Below are positions 33,545 through 44,166 of a stretch of 64,000 bases of DNA, in pieces. The translations under genes and the position numbers were made by a program. The first letter of the stretch is position 1. The number at the start of each line of letters is the position of its first letter. Source of the DNA: Choristoneura fumiferana. Taxonomy: Eukaryota; Arthropoda; Insecta; Lepidoptera; Tortricidae. The DNA is taken from assembly GCF_025370935.1 (NCBI RefSeq), contig NC_133489.1, positions 22,962,637-23,026,636 on the forward strand. The letters are read 5' to 3'. Under the pieces are notes generated by a model. That model did no database searches and was not told where the DNA came from. It was given only the letters and a program-made list of their open reading frames with translations.

Positions 33545-33625
33545 ATGTAAGACAGACAGACAGACAGACATGGCGAAACTATAAGGGTTCCGTTTTTGCC
33601 ATTTTGGCTCCGGAACCCTAAAAAA
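33545..33625 (+). repeat. 3' end of 'ggttccgtttttgccatttt' repeat
   Basis: (gaca)n followed by 'catggcgaaactataagggt' and 'tccgtttttgccattttgg'. The same end occurs at 62745-62820. The rest of the element is missing. Confidence 0.7.
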
Positions 33626-33972
33626 GAAATTTTCAGTGAGTGCCTATACCTTCATAATATTATGAGAAAAATAATTTATAATTAAAAATTTGACAAAAAT
33701 TTAAAATATAATTGTAACAGTATGTCAAAAAAAAAATTGTGGAAATATTAAATCATTGCAAATTTACATTATAATCATGAGGAATTACAGATTGACTAAT
33801 TTAAACTTAAAAAAGAAACTATTTATTGTACTTTGACATATATCTAAGTATCCTTAACACTATAAAAACAATGTTCATTCAATCAAGATGTCAATTCTTC
33901 CCTAAATTCTGTTCCCTTCAAAATCGGGAAGACTATTAAAAATTTTGAACAAGAAACTACCGTGAGACTCAC

Positions 33973-36595
33973 TCATATTAAATATAATGACCCGGATAAC
34001 TCACGTCTTAAATCGAGTTTAGCTCGACATGTTTCGGGCTAATCCGTAGCCCTTCGTCTTCGGAGCAACGCGACTCAGCGGCTGCTGCAACACGCGCACT
34101 GCGCGCCGCCGCTCTGCTCGCGCGACTACCCGACGAAACTGACACCGGCACACAACTACCGCGTTTTCATCATGATTACAACTGTCAAATGTAGGGTAGC
34201 ACACAACACTAACAATATCGCTCTGTAAAGGTACGTTCACACACACCGATGACGCAGCACGAGTATTAACACCGTTTTCCAACTCGGAGGTACCGTCCAA
34301 CCACTATCCCGGTTGAAATTCGGCCGACGACTAATCTCGATGGCTTCACGCACTTTCCGCGGAATGAAAAATTTCTCTCTCGCAAGTACAGATACCTTAT
34401 CAAATCTGATATAGTGCGTCGAATCCGAGTTCATTGGGCACTGATAATGTAATAAATTTATTTTCAAGGAGTGTGGATGGTTTGGCTAAGCGTGCATTAG
34501 CACGGGGACTTAATTTTGCTCCTACTCCGAGTCGAATACCTACCGAGATGATTATTACTAGCCTGGAAAATGTCATCATGCGGAACAGGATTCCTTCCGT
34601 GGATGCTGAGTGTATGAGACAAGACATCGTTCTTTATTACGTAGGGCTCGTTTACCGAAATCCAACATACCATGCGGGGAGCTGAGGGCGTTGCGTGAGT
34701 TGCGTAATAATTCGGATGTGTTGGTGTTACCAGCGGATAAGGGTAATGCAACGGTTATCGTCGACACTTTGGTATATCAGGACAAAATTTGTCAATTACT
34801 TGCTGATGAGGGTACTTACAAAAAAGTGACTTATAATCCAACTGCCAGAGTGACGACCAAGGTAAACAAGTTTTTGCAGAGTCTACCCGACAAGAATTTA
34901 GTTGCAAAGCTGCGTCCACAGAACCCTACTACGCCGAAAATCTATGGCTTGCAAAAATACACAAAACGAATTGGCCTCTGAGACCCATAGTGAGTCAAAT
35001 TGATTCGCCGACGTATAAGCTAGCCCGTTACCTGTCGTCTGTGCTATTGGGGGTTTACGGGGAAGTCGTCGAGTTTTATTAGAGATTCAAAACACTTCGT
35101 TGCCTTGTTGAATGATGTCCATATGCGTGAGGATGAACTGATGGTTAGCTTTGACGTTACTTCTCTTTTCACCAATGTGCCGGTAGACGAGACTTTAAAG
35201 ATTATATCTGACCTATTATGTGTCACTGATTTACCTACCGCGTATATGGAGGGAATTGAGTTGTGTTTGAAGAGCGGCTATTTGGTTTGGCGCGGTGATT
35301 ACTTTTTGCAAGTTGATGGAGTGGCCATGGGTTCACCGATTGCTCCGGTCACCGCCAATATTTTATGGAGTGGTTGGAGGGAAGAGCTTTAAACAACGCT
35401 CCCGTTGTTCCAGATATTGGTGGCGGTACGTGGATGACGTTTTTGCGATTGTGTCCAGGGATAGTTTGTCGCAGTTTTCGGACTACCTTAACACTTTGCA
35501 CGATAAGGTTAAGTTCACGGTGGAGATTGAGAATGATGGGCAGTTGCCGTTTTTAGATGTTTTGGTTATGCGGGGACCCTGTGGTAAATTGGAAACTACA
35601 GTTTATCGTAAGCCAACTCATACGGATCGATACTTGAGGGCAGATTCACACCACCATCCTTGTCATTTGTTTTCTTTGCCTAGAACGTTGATAAATCGAG
35701 CCTTGAATATTTGTGATCCAAAATTTGTGGATCGTGAACTGAGTCACGTGAGACGGGTTTTGGAAAGCAATGGGTACAACTGGAGGCAGTGCAACCGTGT
35801 GGTGAACGTGTCGACTCGTCATAGACCGGTGGGAGCTGAGAGGGTTCCGGTATATTTACCGTTTATAAAAGGGGTGACGGATAAAATCGGACACTTGTTA
35901 CGCCGAAGATATAGCATCAAGTCGATTTTCCGTCCTCATATGCAGCTCAGACAGTTGGTACGTTCGCCGAAGGATAAGGAGCCCCTGAGTGGCCCCGGGT
36001 ATATATGATCCCTGTGCCTGTGGCAAGAGCTATATTGGAGAGACTGGACGAAACGTTTCCACAAGGGTATCGGAGCACATACGCAGTATGAGGAAACAGG
36101 ACGACAAGGGGTCTGCTGTGGCCGAGCACTCAATGAACTCGGATTCGACGCACTATATCAGATTTGATAAGGTATCTGTACTTGCGAGAGAGAAATTTTT
36201 CATTCCGCGGAAAGTGCGTGAAGCCATCGAGATTAGTCGTCGGCCGAATTTCAACCGGGATAGTGGTTGGACGGTACCTCCGAGTTGGAAAACGGTGTTA
36301 AATACTCGTGCTGCGTCATCGGTGTGTGTGAACGTACCTTTACAGAGCGATATTGTTAGTGTTGTGTGCTACCCTACATTTGACAGTTGTAATCATGATG
36401 AAAACGTGGGTAGTTGTGTGCCGGTGTCAGTTTCGTCGGGTAGTCGCGCGAGCAGAGCGGCGGCGCGCAGTGCGCGTGTTGCAGCAGCCGCTGAGTCGCG
36501 TTGCTCCGAAGACGAAGGGCTACGGATTAGCCCGAAACATGTCGAGCTAAACTCGATTTAAGACGTGAGTTATCCGGGTCATTATATTTAATATG
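33973..36595 (+). mobile_element. Penelope-like element with inverted terminal copies
   Basis: Bounded by a left block (33973-34436) that is the near-perfect reverse complement of the right block (36131-36595), about 465 bp each. Between them lies a plus-strand reverse-transcriptase plus GIY-YIG coding region. The inverted blocks include the 3' end of the coding region and a conserved 'gctcgacatgtttcgggct' motif. Partial copies in inverted or tandem arrangement are a known hallmark of Penelope-like retroelements. A further 'gtgagactcactcat' tail lies left of the left block (33938-33972). Confidence 0.85.
34437..36340 (+). pseudogene. Penelope-like reverse transcriptase with GIY-YIG endonuclease, frameshifted
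   Basis: Recognisable in several shifted frames. N-terminal: VLPADKGNATVIVD and TPKIYGLQK, typical of Penelope-like enzymes. Reverse transcriptase: SFDVTSLFTNVPVDET (about 35147), GVAMGSPIAPVTANI (about 35320), WRYVDDVFAIVS with the catalytic YVDD (about 35425) and FLDVLV, YRKPTHTDRYL. C-terminal GIY-YIG endonuclease: GIYDPCACGKSYIGETGRNV (about 36000) followed by RVSEH. Frame breaks near 34660, 34970, 35060-35100, 35370 and 35990 mean that no full protein can be made. The family replicates by target-primed reverse transcription; this copy is dead. Confidence 0.88.
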
Positions 36596-37289
36596 ACTAT
36601 TAAAAAGCCATATTGACATATTGAACGCATTTCTTTTGTACATATACGCATGGCATGGTGGCTGATGAAGAAGATTCTTATATTGCACTCTCTGATGTCT
36701 TACAGAAACATCTGTTCGCCTTTCAAAATACTGTGGGTGTGATTTAGTTATCATGCAAGCTCAAAACAATGTGCATGGAACCCGAGCGTGAAATAAAAAT
36801 GTAACTACTACTGTCTAGACTAGAAGTAAACGCTGAACTTATTGCAATATTGAAATATCGCTGTACAGTAGAAAACCAAGGTCTGTTTACTATTTTGAGT
36901 TTGTATGAAAAACATACAGCACACACAAGATTTTTGTACATGGGTGAATTTAAGTACATAGTACATTTTAATAAGTTAAGTATTTTTAAGTAAACAACTT
37001 GCAAAGATTTACTTACCCAGAGATGCGACGGCCGACTTGAAATTAGCATGATATTAACATGATGCAACATACGCTTAATAATGCTCGGAATATTAAAGTA
37101 CTAGTTTATTTGCCCGGCGACGCGGTATATTCCTAATAAGGCAAGTTTTTAACTCGGTTTCAGTATGCTAATTAGAGTTACTTCATTTCTGAGCTCCGTG
37201 AGCCTTGAAGATAACTCTAACTTCGAAATTACGCAACTAGTTGAAGTTACAGTTAATAATTAAAAACTTTTTGGTTTTATTTTTATTTT

Positions 37290-37545
37290 AATTCAAGTTT
37301 TTTTTGCTGACTGTACTTGTATTGTCAACCAAACTACATTTGCACACCAAATTTTAAGTCGATGCTATTAACCGTTGAAGAGTTCCGTCATGTGGAGACG
37401 ATCCTGGCCGGACTACCAGGATGTCATTACCAGATTATTGTATTGTCACGCAATTTACATATGCATGTAAGTTTGAAGTCAATCCGACTACTGGAAGTTG
37501 GTCGAATTTAACTTGCAAGATACAGACGTCACAGACAACGGGACA
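37290..37545 (+). repeat. Dispersed 'gagttccgtcatgtggagac' repeat
   Basis: Forward member of the family at 9640-9950: 'gctgactgtacttgtattgt', 'gacgatcctggccggactac', 'tgtcacgcaatttacatatg', 'gtcgaatttaacttgcaaga'. Confidence 0.75.
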
Positions 37546-37567
37546 GGTGAAACTAAAAGATTTTTTT

Positions 37568-37651
37568 TAACAAAAAAGTAAAACCGACTCCAAAAAAATA
37601 TAAAAAAAATGGAACCGATTTTTTTGGAGTCGGTTTTACTTTTTTGTTAAA
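37568..37651. mobile_element. 84-bp hairpin 'aaagtaaaaccgactccaaa'
   Basis: Arms aacaaaaaagtaaaaccgac and gtcggttttacttttttgtt pair perfectly over more than 30 bases around an A-rich loop. Probably a tiny MITE or fold-back element; non-coding. Confidence 0.75.
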
Positions 37652-37981
37652 AAATTTCTTTATTTCTCACTTTTTAGTGATTCGTAGCCAAAGTACATCT
37701 CACAACGATTCCATTAAGCCCAAACACGACTTAGTTACGTTGCCTACTTTCTGGCTTCAGCATCAGATCAGTTCAAAAGAATCATTAACTTAAAGCTTCT
37801 TCTTATTCGCTTATTCAGGTATGTTAATCATGATCGTTTATAGACGAGCGAGCATTACTTAGCTTTGACGAGTTCCATTGGTCATCTACGGTCTTCTTCA
37901 TCAGGTCCAGTGATAAATGATACTTTCTGAATGTACTTAAATCTTCATTTTAATGCAAAAAGTACCAAAATCGTCATAGGT

Positions 37982-38798
37982 GTACAGTCAGCGTCATATA
38001 GTACGTAGCAGTCAAGATCACCAAATATTTGGAAACATACAAAATAGTCATTACCAGTGACTCAGTCAAAGCGGTCAAATTGTTCGAGACAGCCATCGTG
38101 TACAAATATACCGGAGCACGCCCGTCGTCAAATACTTTATAACATTGAAGCCGACATTAGTACCGTAGCAGCCAAAGTATCCAAAAGTATGGGACACCAC
38201 AGAAAAATTGACTTTATTATATACCGTATAAGGTCCAATTATCTAGTTAGCTAGTCATCTTTAATACAACGTGAACGGTGTTCTATTTTCAGTCTCTTGG
38301 TGCAAAATGCACATGTCATTACCTTTTTAATTAAATAAAAACTCTTTTATATTGTAATTATACTGGCCAATTCAAGCCATATTTAAAAGGAAATCCGTTA
38401 ATCCGAAATTCTGACAATGTAAATAAAAATGTGAAAAAAAGGCGTCAGGCTTCAAATGAAAGAGACGAAACGATCACTGACAAGTTGGTACTCTTTTCGG
38501 TGATTGTCAAAAACGAAAAGTCGAATCTTATTACGTGTTACCTAATGTTATTTAGCACTCAACTCGAGATTAAACCTTAAACCTTTTAAATAAAGCTCAG
38601 TTTTCTAGTGTGTCCCATACTTTTGGACATTATGGCTGCTACGCTACCAGTGGTGATGTGCGTGCTCCGATTTATTTGTACACGATGGATGTCCTGAGCA
38701 ATTTGATCGCTTTGATTGGGTCAATGTTAATGACTATTTGGATGTTTCCAAGTATTTGGTGATCTTAACTGCTACGCACTATATGACGCTGACTGTAC
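37982..38798. mobile_element. 0.8-kb element with ~200-bp inverted termini
   Basis: The left terminus gtacagtcagcgtcatatag and the right terminus ctatatgacgctgactgtac are inverted copies. Matching continues inward for about 200 bases (tagcagtcaagatcaccaaa versus tttggtgatcttaactgcta; gaccgctttg-type words; ccaaaagtatgggacac versus gtgtcccatacttttgg). The centre (38210-38600) is AT-rich with no transposase. It is a long-TIR or fold-back DNA element. Confidence 0.8.
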
Positions 38799-39672
38799 CT
38801 ATAAAATTTGAGGTTTGCTTTGAGACTTGGTGACAATGGGACCACCTCAGAAAAATACCCTTTCGAATAAAAAAAGAATTTTGACAATCAAACATTGGAA
38901 CATATATAGAACCTCCTCCATTTTTGAAGTCTGTTAATAAAAGCTTGTAAAATACAAACAAAAATACATAGATGCAGTACCTAAATGAAGGCCAATTCTT
39001 GGCCAAGTCCACGGAAATGTACCCGTAGTGAAATTTCAGGATTTCAATTTGAACATCCGGTCTAACGGTTATGCGAGTGAAGCAACATGGTGAAGGCTTG
39101 TATGCCATATGTCAGTTCGGAAATCTTCTTAAATATTAACTCCTTTATCGCCGAACGAAAGCGCGCAAACAAAGTGCTTAAGTAAACCTTTGTTTATAAT
39201 ATTACCTTAAATGCGCGAATTAATGAAATTTCGTCGTTTAATAATCAAACAAAGTTGCGTGTTCGCAACTTGTTCGTTTGGGTCGCAGAATACGCGAGTG
39301 CAGATAATTCGCTCCATACAAACAGGCATAGGGTAATTTGCCGAAAAATGTCCGTGGCATTTTTAAAGCACCCGTGAAAATAATACTTCGAACTGGTTAA
39401 AATATTCGTTTTCTTCTCTTTCTTTTTTTGAAGTTCTCGGGTTGCATAGGACGGTATTCAATCCCGCGGCTCTTGGCTATACCTACGTACCAAGTATGCT
39501 ACCAGCATGCGTATATGGCGCAGTCGGTAGCATACCCGGCGCGTATAGCCTGACAGGACAGATCTGACAGGTTAATCACGTACCAGTTACTATTTAAGCT
39601 TAAAATACGTAAGATGCTATCACTTCATCCACTGTAAAGTGTCTTATCTCAAGTTCCCTCCTAGCGAGTATA

Positions 39673-39677
39673 ATTAT
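39673..39677. other. Empty target site ATTAT of the copy-B LINE
   Basis: Copy A reads agtataattatgaagaaacc uninterrupted. In copy B the same ATTAT flanks the LINE on both sides (47577-47581 and 51719-51723). Confidence 0.85.
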
Positions 39678-40171
39678 GAAGAAACCACCCCTCTGGTACT
39701 TCGTAAGCTGTGCTGTACTTTGTCGCTGTCAGTTGTAGCCTTGGGCCTTCCAAACAACGATGAATTTACTTATAGTACAATAAGTTTTATCTTTGTTTCT
39801 AGTGAAATAAACATTTCAAGGTAAGCCTAACCCTAAGAGTTGGCATGAAAAGGTGCTCGAGACAGGTTTCATTAACTTAATAAAGTACAAGCTTAGAATA
39901 TGCCCTATTTTATCAAAGTGACAGTGACATTTAGAGGCTAGATCGTAATATCTAAGACTTTGGTTACATCTACGATTCGAAACGATACGATATGGTTCGA
40001 TTTTGGGTTGGTTTGATTTAGTTTGGGTTTGCTTATTCTGGCGTCAGTTCAGTTCATTATTTTAGTTTTCTGTCTCTCGTATCCGATTGACGAATAAGTT
40101 ATCATTAAAAACGGGATTTAAATTCGGGTTTTGTTCAGAGAAGCTCGTTATTTCGGCACAGTTGCATGCGC

Positions 40172-40223
40172 CATGATCACGAGACGACTGTTCTATTATG
40201 ACTGTAGTCGTCTCGTGATCATG
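40172..40223. repeat. Palindrome catgatcacgagacgact, copy A
   Basis: Perfect 18-bp arms (catgatcacgagacgact / agtcgtctcgtgatcatg) around a 16-base loop. Copy B (52236-52287) has one change in the left arm (gaggcg). Confidence 0.85.
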
Positions 40224-40871
40224 TCAATGATATAGACATATATGGTCCATAATACTATAAATAAGTTTTAACATCTTTAAGAAGGATTGTTTTTGAAGGT
40301 GCGAAAATACAATTTACAAAAAGTCGATTTCCTCAAAACTTACTCTGATTGAGATAGAGCTTTTCGAGATTAGGGCTGCATAATGATTAGTAGCTAGGTA
40401 CGAGTATGGGAGGTTCATTTTGAATTAAATTCTAGCCTTACGATTTTAATTCCTTTCCGTTCTAATATAGATAAGATAGATTAGAAGCGGTGGGTCTATA
40501 GTGGCCTAGACAAGGGTGCTCTAAAATGAATCCGTATCTATTTAATAATCATGTGTTCTAACATTAGTTGTGAGACTTTATTATCTAACCTAACCTTATG
40601 GACTCTTAACTGAAATTAATAATTTGAATTTGAATTATAGCCCGCCTTATATCAGTATATTTTTTGTGTTATTTCGAGGTTCAGATTGCTATGTTTAGCG
40701 TTATGGAAATAGAAAGAAAACAAGACGTTTTTTCAAATTCAAATTCTCATTTAATTTATTTAAACTACTAACGCTTTCGGAAAGACCATCATTGCCACGA
40801 AGAATGCGCCGCAAGAAACTTGTCAGAAAGTTATTTTGCATGGGACCCCCTAAATGTATTTTTGTTCTCAG

Positions 40872-41004
40872 GACCTGGAGATATATGACGCTGTGGTGGA
40901 CGTGCGTTGCTACGAGCTCACTGCCCTTTTCTTGTGCTCCCTGTTTGTGCCCAAATGTGGCCCCTTGGGTCACATGGTGCGGCCCTGCAGAAGCCTATGT
41001 CAAG
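40872..41004 (+). CDS. Corin-like protease: second Frizzled-CRD exon, copy A
   Basis: Acceptor tttgttctcag ends at 40871 and donor gtgagt starts at 41005. It enters in phase 0 from 24771 and leaves one base over. It encodes DLEIYDAVVDVRCYELTALF, LCSLFVPKCG, PLGHMVRPCRSLCQ: cysteines three to seven of the Frizzled domain with the conserved LFLCSLFVPKC core. Compared with copy B at 52935 I see only synonymous changes (ACT GCC versus ACA GCT; CCC versus CCA). Copy A is intact here, but its partner exon at 41805 is frame-broken, so this copy cannot give a complete domain as assembled. Confidence 0.8.
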
Positions 41005-41804
41005 GTGAGTTACTATTTATATAAAAGATTATTTTTGAAGAGTAAATAACAAAGTAAAATATAAATAACTTATACTTACACCTTAAACTCTCACTCTCTC
41101 AGTCACCTGCGAGTGCCACCCGCTTGATACACGCGTCTGTGAACTTTTTTATGCAATAATGGAGCAACAAAAAAACGTTATTAAATATAACTGTTCAGTG
41201 GAAGGTTGTTTAAATTAAATAATCGTGAATTTCGCCGATAACGAAATAGTCGCAAGATATTTCTGTTTTTGGTGTTTTGGTGCATATAAGCTATAGTTGA
41301 CAACCTTAGAGCGACCGCCGAGCGTAGGTATGAAAAGTGAAGTACATACAGGAGATTGACTTCTGAACTATCTGTGTTTTGTGATATGTATACAAACTCA
41401 AACTCATAACATTTTATTGACATAAAAAAAACACACTACATCACAACAAAAACACAGTAAAAACGTAAATAGAAGAAGATAGAAAAAAATATAGGTTTTA
41501 TCAATATCATAAATGAATGAGGTAAACTAAATATTTCTAAAATAATTAAATAATTTATTTCATCTTATCTATAATTTTTAATGTCTAATACATATTTAAT
41601 TATATATAAATAAATATATTTAATATTTCTTGAAGAGCAAGATTTTACATAGCGAGAGGAGCGGACTCCGCATGGATGACGATCGACTGCATGAAAATAT
41701 TTACCCGAACTCAATGAAATTCGTCGATATAATTTAAACTAAGTCATTAATGAGTCCACTCCGTCCGCGTGGAAACCGTGCTTAAGAATGCTGTTCTTCA
41801 TCAG

Positions 41805-41957
41805 AGACCATGCGTCGCTGCGGCTTCTTCTCGAGGTGTTTGGGCTGTCGATGCCGGATTACCTCCAGTGCGAGATCTTCCCGGAGTCCACGGATACTGA
41901 CGTGTGCCTCGGCAACCGCGAGGTCAAGGAAGCCAAGTTCCGCGCCCTCTAAGCCTG
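41805..41957 (+). pseudogene. Third Frizzled-CRD exon, copy A, frame-broken
   Basis: Same exon as 53948-54100 and the same length (153 nt), but with one C missing in 'ggcttcttctcgagg' (copy B: cttcttcctcgagg) and one extra base near the end (gcgccctctaagcc versus gcgcctccaagcc). Between the two indels the frame is wrong: after MRRCGFF it reads SRCLGC instead of LEVFGLSMPDY, so the last two domain cysteines are lost. Splice acceptor and donor are unchanged. Paired compensating single-base indels in an otherwise near-identical copy look like sequencing error in a low-coverage haplotig, though real decay is possible. Confidence 0.75.
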
Positions 41958-42083
41958 GTCAGTGGAGATACATTATAAAAATAAGATTGTTTATTTTTTG
42001 GAGTATTTTGTATTTTTTAGTTCAATTCCAAATTTTGTTACTTTTACGGTCATCCCGTAAAATCCATAAAAAAAAAACTGAAA

Positions 42084-42249
42084 CAGATGCACAGTAAAAC
42101 CAGAAAAAGAGACCAGCGCTGGGAATCGAACCAGGTCCTCAGCATTCCATGCTGCGTGTTTAAACCGCTACACCACTGGGCTGGCCCAGTGCTGAGGACC
42201 TGGGTACGAATCCCAGCGCTGGTCTCTTTTTCTGGTTTTTCTGTGCATC
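42084..42249. mobile_element. Fold-back tRNA-like SINE, copy A
   Basis: The left half 'agagaccagcgctgggaatc' is repeated inverted at the right ('cccagcgctggtctctttt'). The minus strand of the left half reads as a tRNA-like module: 'tgtagcggtttaaacacgca' (A-box region) and 'ctggttcgattcccagc' (B box). Copy B is at 54223-54378, with more changes in the right arm. Confidence 0.65.
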
Positions 42250-42353
42250 TATGTTTCAATTTATATTTTCGATATTATACTCGTAAAATAACCATATTCG
42301 TTTACGTAAGCTTGTTATGCTGGAATAAAAACCATTACTCTACTTCCTCGTAA

Positions 42354-42933
42354 CACGTTGAATGCCATGGCGGACATCATGTGTCCGTCAGCATACTTTC
42401 CTCCGTCCAAAAACTGTTAGTGTGTTTTGTTCTTTGTTTATTTATCATCAGGATAACTTAAAACTTATAGGACTCTTACGGAAACAATGATGTAATCATT
42501 ACTTTGCGAGATATCATACGCAGACACCAGTGTCCGTCGCGGCCTGCGATAACGCCCAACCATCATTTCCATCTCGGGAGGCCGCGCGGGTCACGCTGCC
42601 GGCCACCCCGCGCCGCGCCACCCGCATCCGCGAGCTCCAGAACGACGACTCATTCGTTTTTTTTCCGTTGTGCTCGCGGTTAAAAATAAATTAAACTACG
42701 TCTACTAAGTTAATACTTTTAGAAACATGAGTTTGAAAAGTCCATAAATCCTATATCCTTTCGAATTTTTACGGGCCAAGTGAGTCACTTGCCGGAGTAA
42801 AAACAGTCGAAACGCAATCCGTCGGCTGTCTAGAGGCTTCCGAAAAAATCAAGGGCATGCGGACACCAGTGTCCGCCGCGGCTCCCTGAACCCAACTGGA
42901 CTAATCATGGTTTTAAGGCTGGCGTTCAACGTG
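42354..42933. mobile_element. 580-bp TIR element (CACGTTGAATGCCA), copy A
   Basis: Ends cacgttgaatgcca and tggcgttcaacgtg; left flank gtaa, right flank ttaa. Internally the word 'gacaccagtgtccg' occurs twice. The TTAA-like site and TIR suggest a piggyBac-type non-autonomous element; a short GC-rich internal part gives RIRELQNDDS in one frame but no transposase core. Copy B is 54481-55065. Confidence 0.6.
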
Positions 42934-42954
42934 TTAATACATCATCCATCATCT

Positions 42955-43160
42955 TAGCCTAAATAAGTCTCAGAATGAGAGAGCTCGAGCTGTAGTTCCC
43001 ACGCAGAACACCACGGGTGGGAAACACACACACTAAATATTGAACTATTCCGCAGTGTGCACAAGTTCCTCACAATGTGCACAGGTTTTTCATCGTAGAG
43101 CTTGTGTGATTCGAAATGTGTCCCAAATCCCGAAAAATTCAGAGGTGTGGGTCCGAGTTT
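42955..43160 (-). mobile_element. Diverged tRNA-SINE, copy A
   Basis: Degenerate SINE: 'atcatccatcatcttagcct', 'tctcagaatgagagagctcg', 'ctgtagttcccacgcagaac', 'cacaatgtgcacaggttttt', 'aaaattcagaggtgtgggtc'. It is older than the other copies. Copy B is 55090-55280. Confidence 0.6.
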
Positions 43161-43161
43161 A

Positions 43162-43711
43162 GGGCCTACGCTAGCTGGCACGTATGCACGGAGCTGGCGC
43201 CCGCCTGCGGGCATGGGTGTAGGTAAAATCCGCCGCAAGCAACGCGGCATACTATTTTTCATCACACTTGCTCGTAAACAGTGTCGTAACGTGCAAGCTA
43301 CCCTAGTTGCAACCCCCCAAATAAAACCCTCGACCTTTTGTTCTTGTCATGAAACTCAAGGTCGATAAATGAGTCATTGCACGTACTGATACTGCTGCGC
43401 GCGCTGCGGCTCACGACAAGGGGGAGGGCGCGGGGTGCTGGCGCTGCCAAGAGCGCAGCAGGTATCGGCAATTATTTGTAAACATATTAATTTTGCTTTA
43501 CAAATATACAATTTTATTCGCAAGTGTGATGAAAAACATTATTATTAGTATTGTATGTCGCACGGCGGCACTAAAATTACGAATATCAACTCATTAAAGC
43601 CCTTAGTGTTCGACTTCAGGCATTCCTTATTATCCGCCCTTAAGACACAATGTACTATTTCAAATAGGCGTCCACCACCTCGGCGCAAACTGCGTCAGCT
43701 AGCGTAGGCCC
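43162..43711. mobile_element. TIR element (gggcctacgctagctg), copy A
   Basis: Ends agggcctacgctagct and agctagcgtaggcccttaa are inverted. A smaller relative is at 60118-60252. The interior contains 'ccgccgcaagcaacgcggca', 'acttgctcgtaaacagtgtc' and an exon-like GC-rich patch near 43415-43465. In copy B (about 55283-55811) the left TIR is deleted. Confidence 0.55.
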
Positions 43712-44166
43712 TTAAGCTACGGTCTTCTGCTGGAGAACATTAGGCTACCACAGCCTTTTAAATACTAAATATGTAGAACAGCAGCGTAATACAATTGGCT
43801 AAGTAAAGTTTTTTGAAGAGGTGCTAATTATATTTTTCTTCGATAGTCGACGTCTTAATAATCGAGGAACTGCAGCTCTTTTATTTTTATTTCCTCTTAT
43901 TAATTAGAAATATTTTTTTAAGTGGTCGATATGACGTTTGTGTGATTGAAATTGCAGAACCGTTGAGGGCTTAGTACTTAGTAGAAACAGTATAAAAAAA
44001 AAACGAAGTCAACTGTCACTGCTGTCACCGTCAAGTAGAATCTAACCTAAAACCGTTTTATTTACTTTGCGATTTGGTGCGATCAGTGTTTTTTGGATAA
44101 TTTTTAAAGATCTCTCAGCACAAACTCAGTACTTTAAAGTTTGCCGCATTTCTCCACGACCTTTGC

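Larger units (their letters stand above)
24772..40871 (+). other. Large repeat-filled intron (16.1 kb)
   Basis: Holds LINE fragments, SINEs, MITEs, a Penelope-like element and dispersed repeats, all listed separately. Stretches 25120-25600, 27905-28360, 28765-29740, 30030-30310, 30620-31530, 33000-33540, 36600-37290 and 38800-38935 show no gene or element that I recognise. Confidence 0.6.
38936..43793 (+). repeat. Duplicated block, copy A (LINE-free)
   Basis: Near-identical to 46849-55893 apart from small indels and the LINE at 47582-51718 present only in the second copy. It carries Frizzled exons 40872-41004 and 41805-41957, the 40172-40223 palindrome, the fold-back SINE and two TIR elements. 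Homology stops at 'gcagcgtaatacaatt'. Probably an allelic copy placed in tandem by the assembly (see findings). Confidence 0.85.

Noticed and set aside
34019..34300. Minus-strand ORF in the left arm of the Penelope-like element as a separate gene
   Set aside because: It is the inverted copy of the element's own 3' coding end at 36260-36550.
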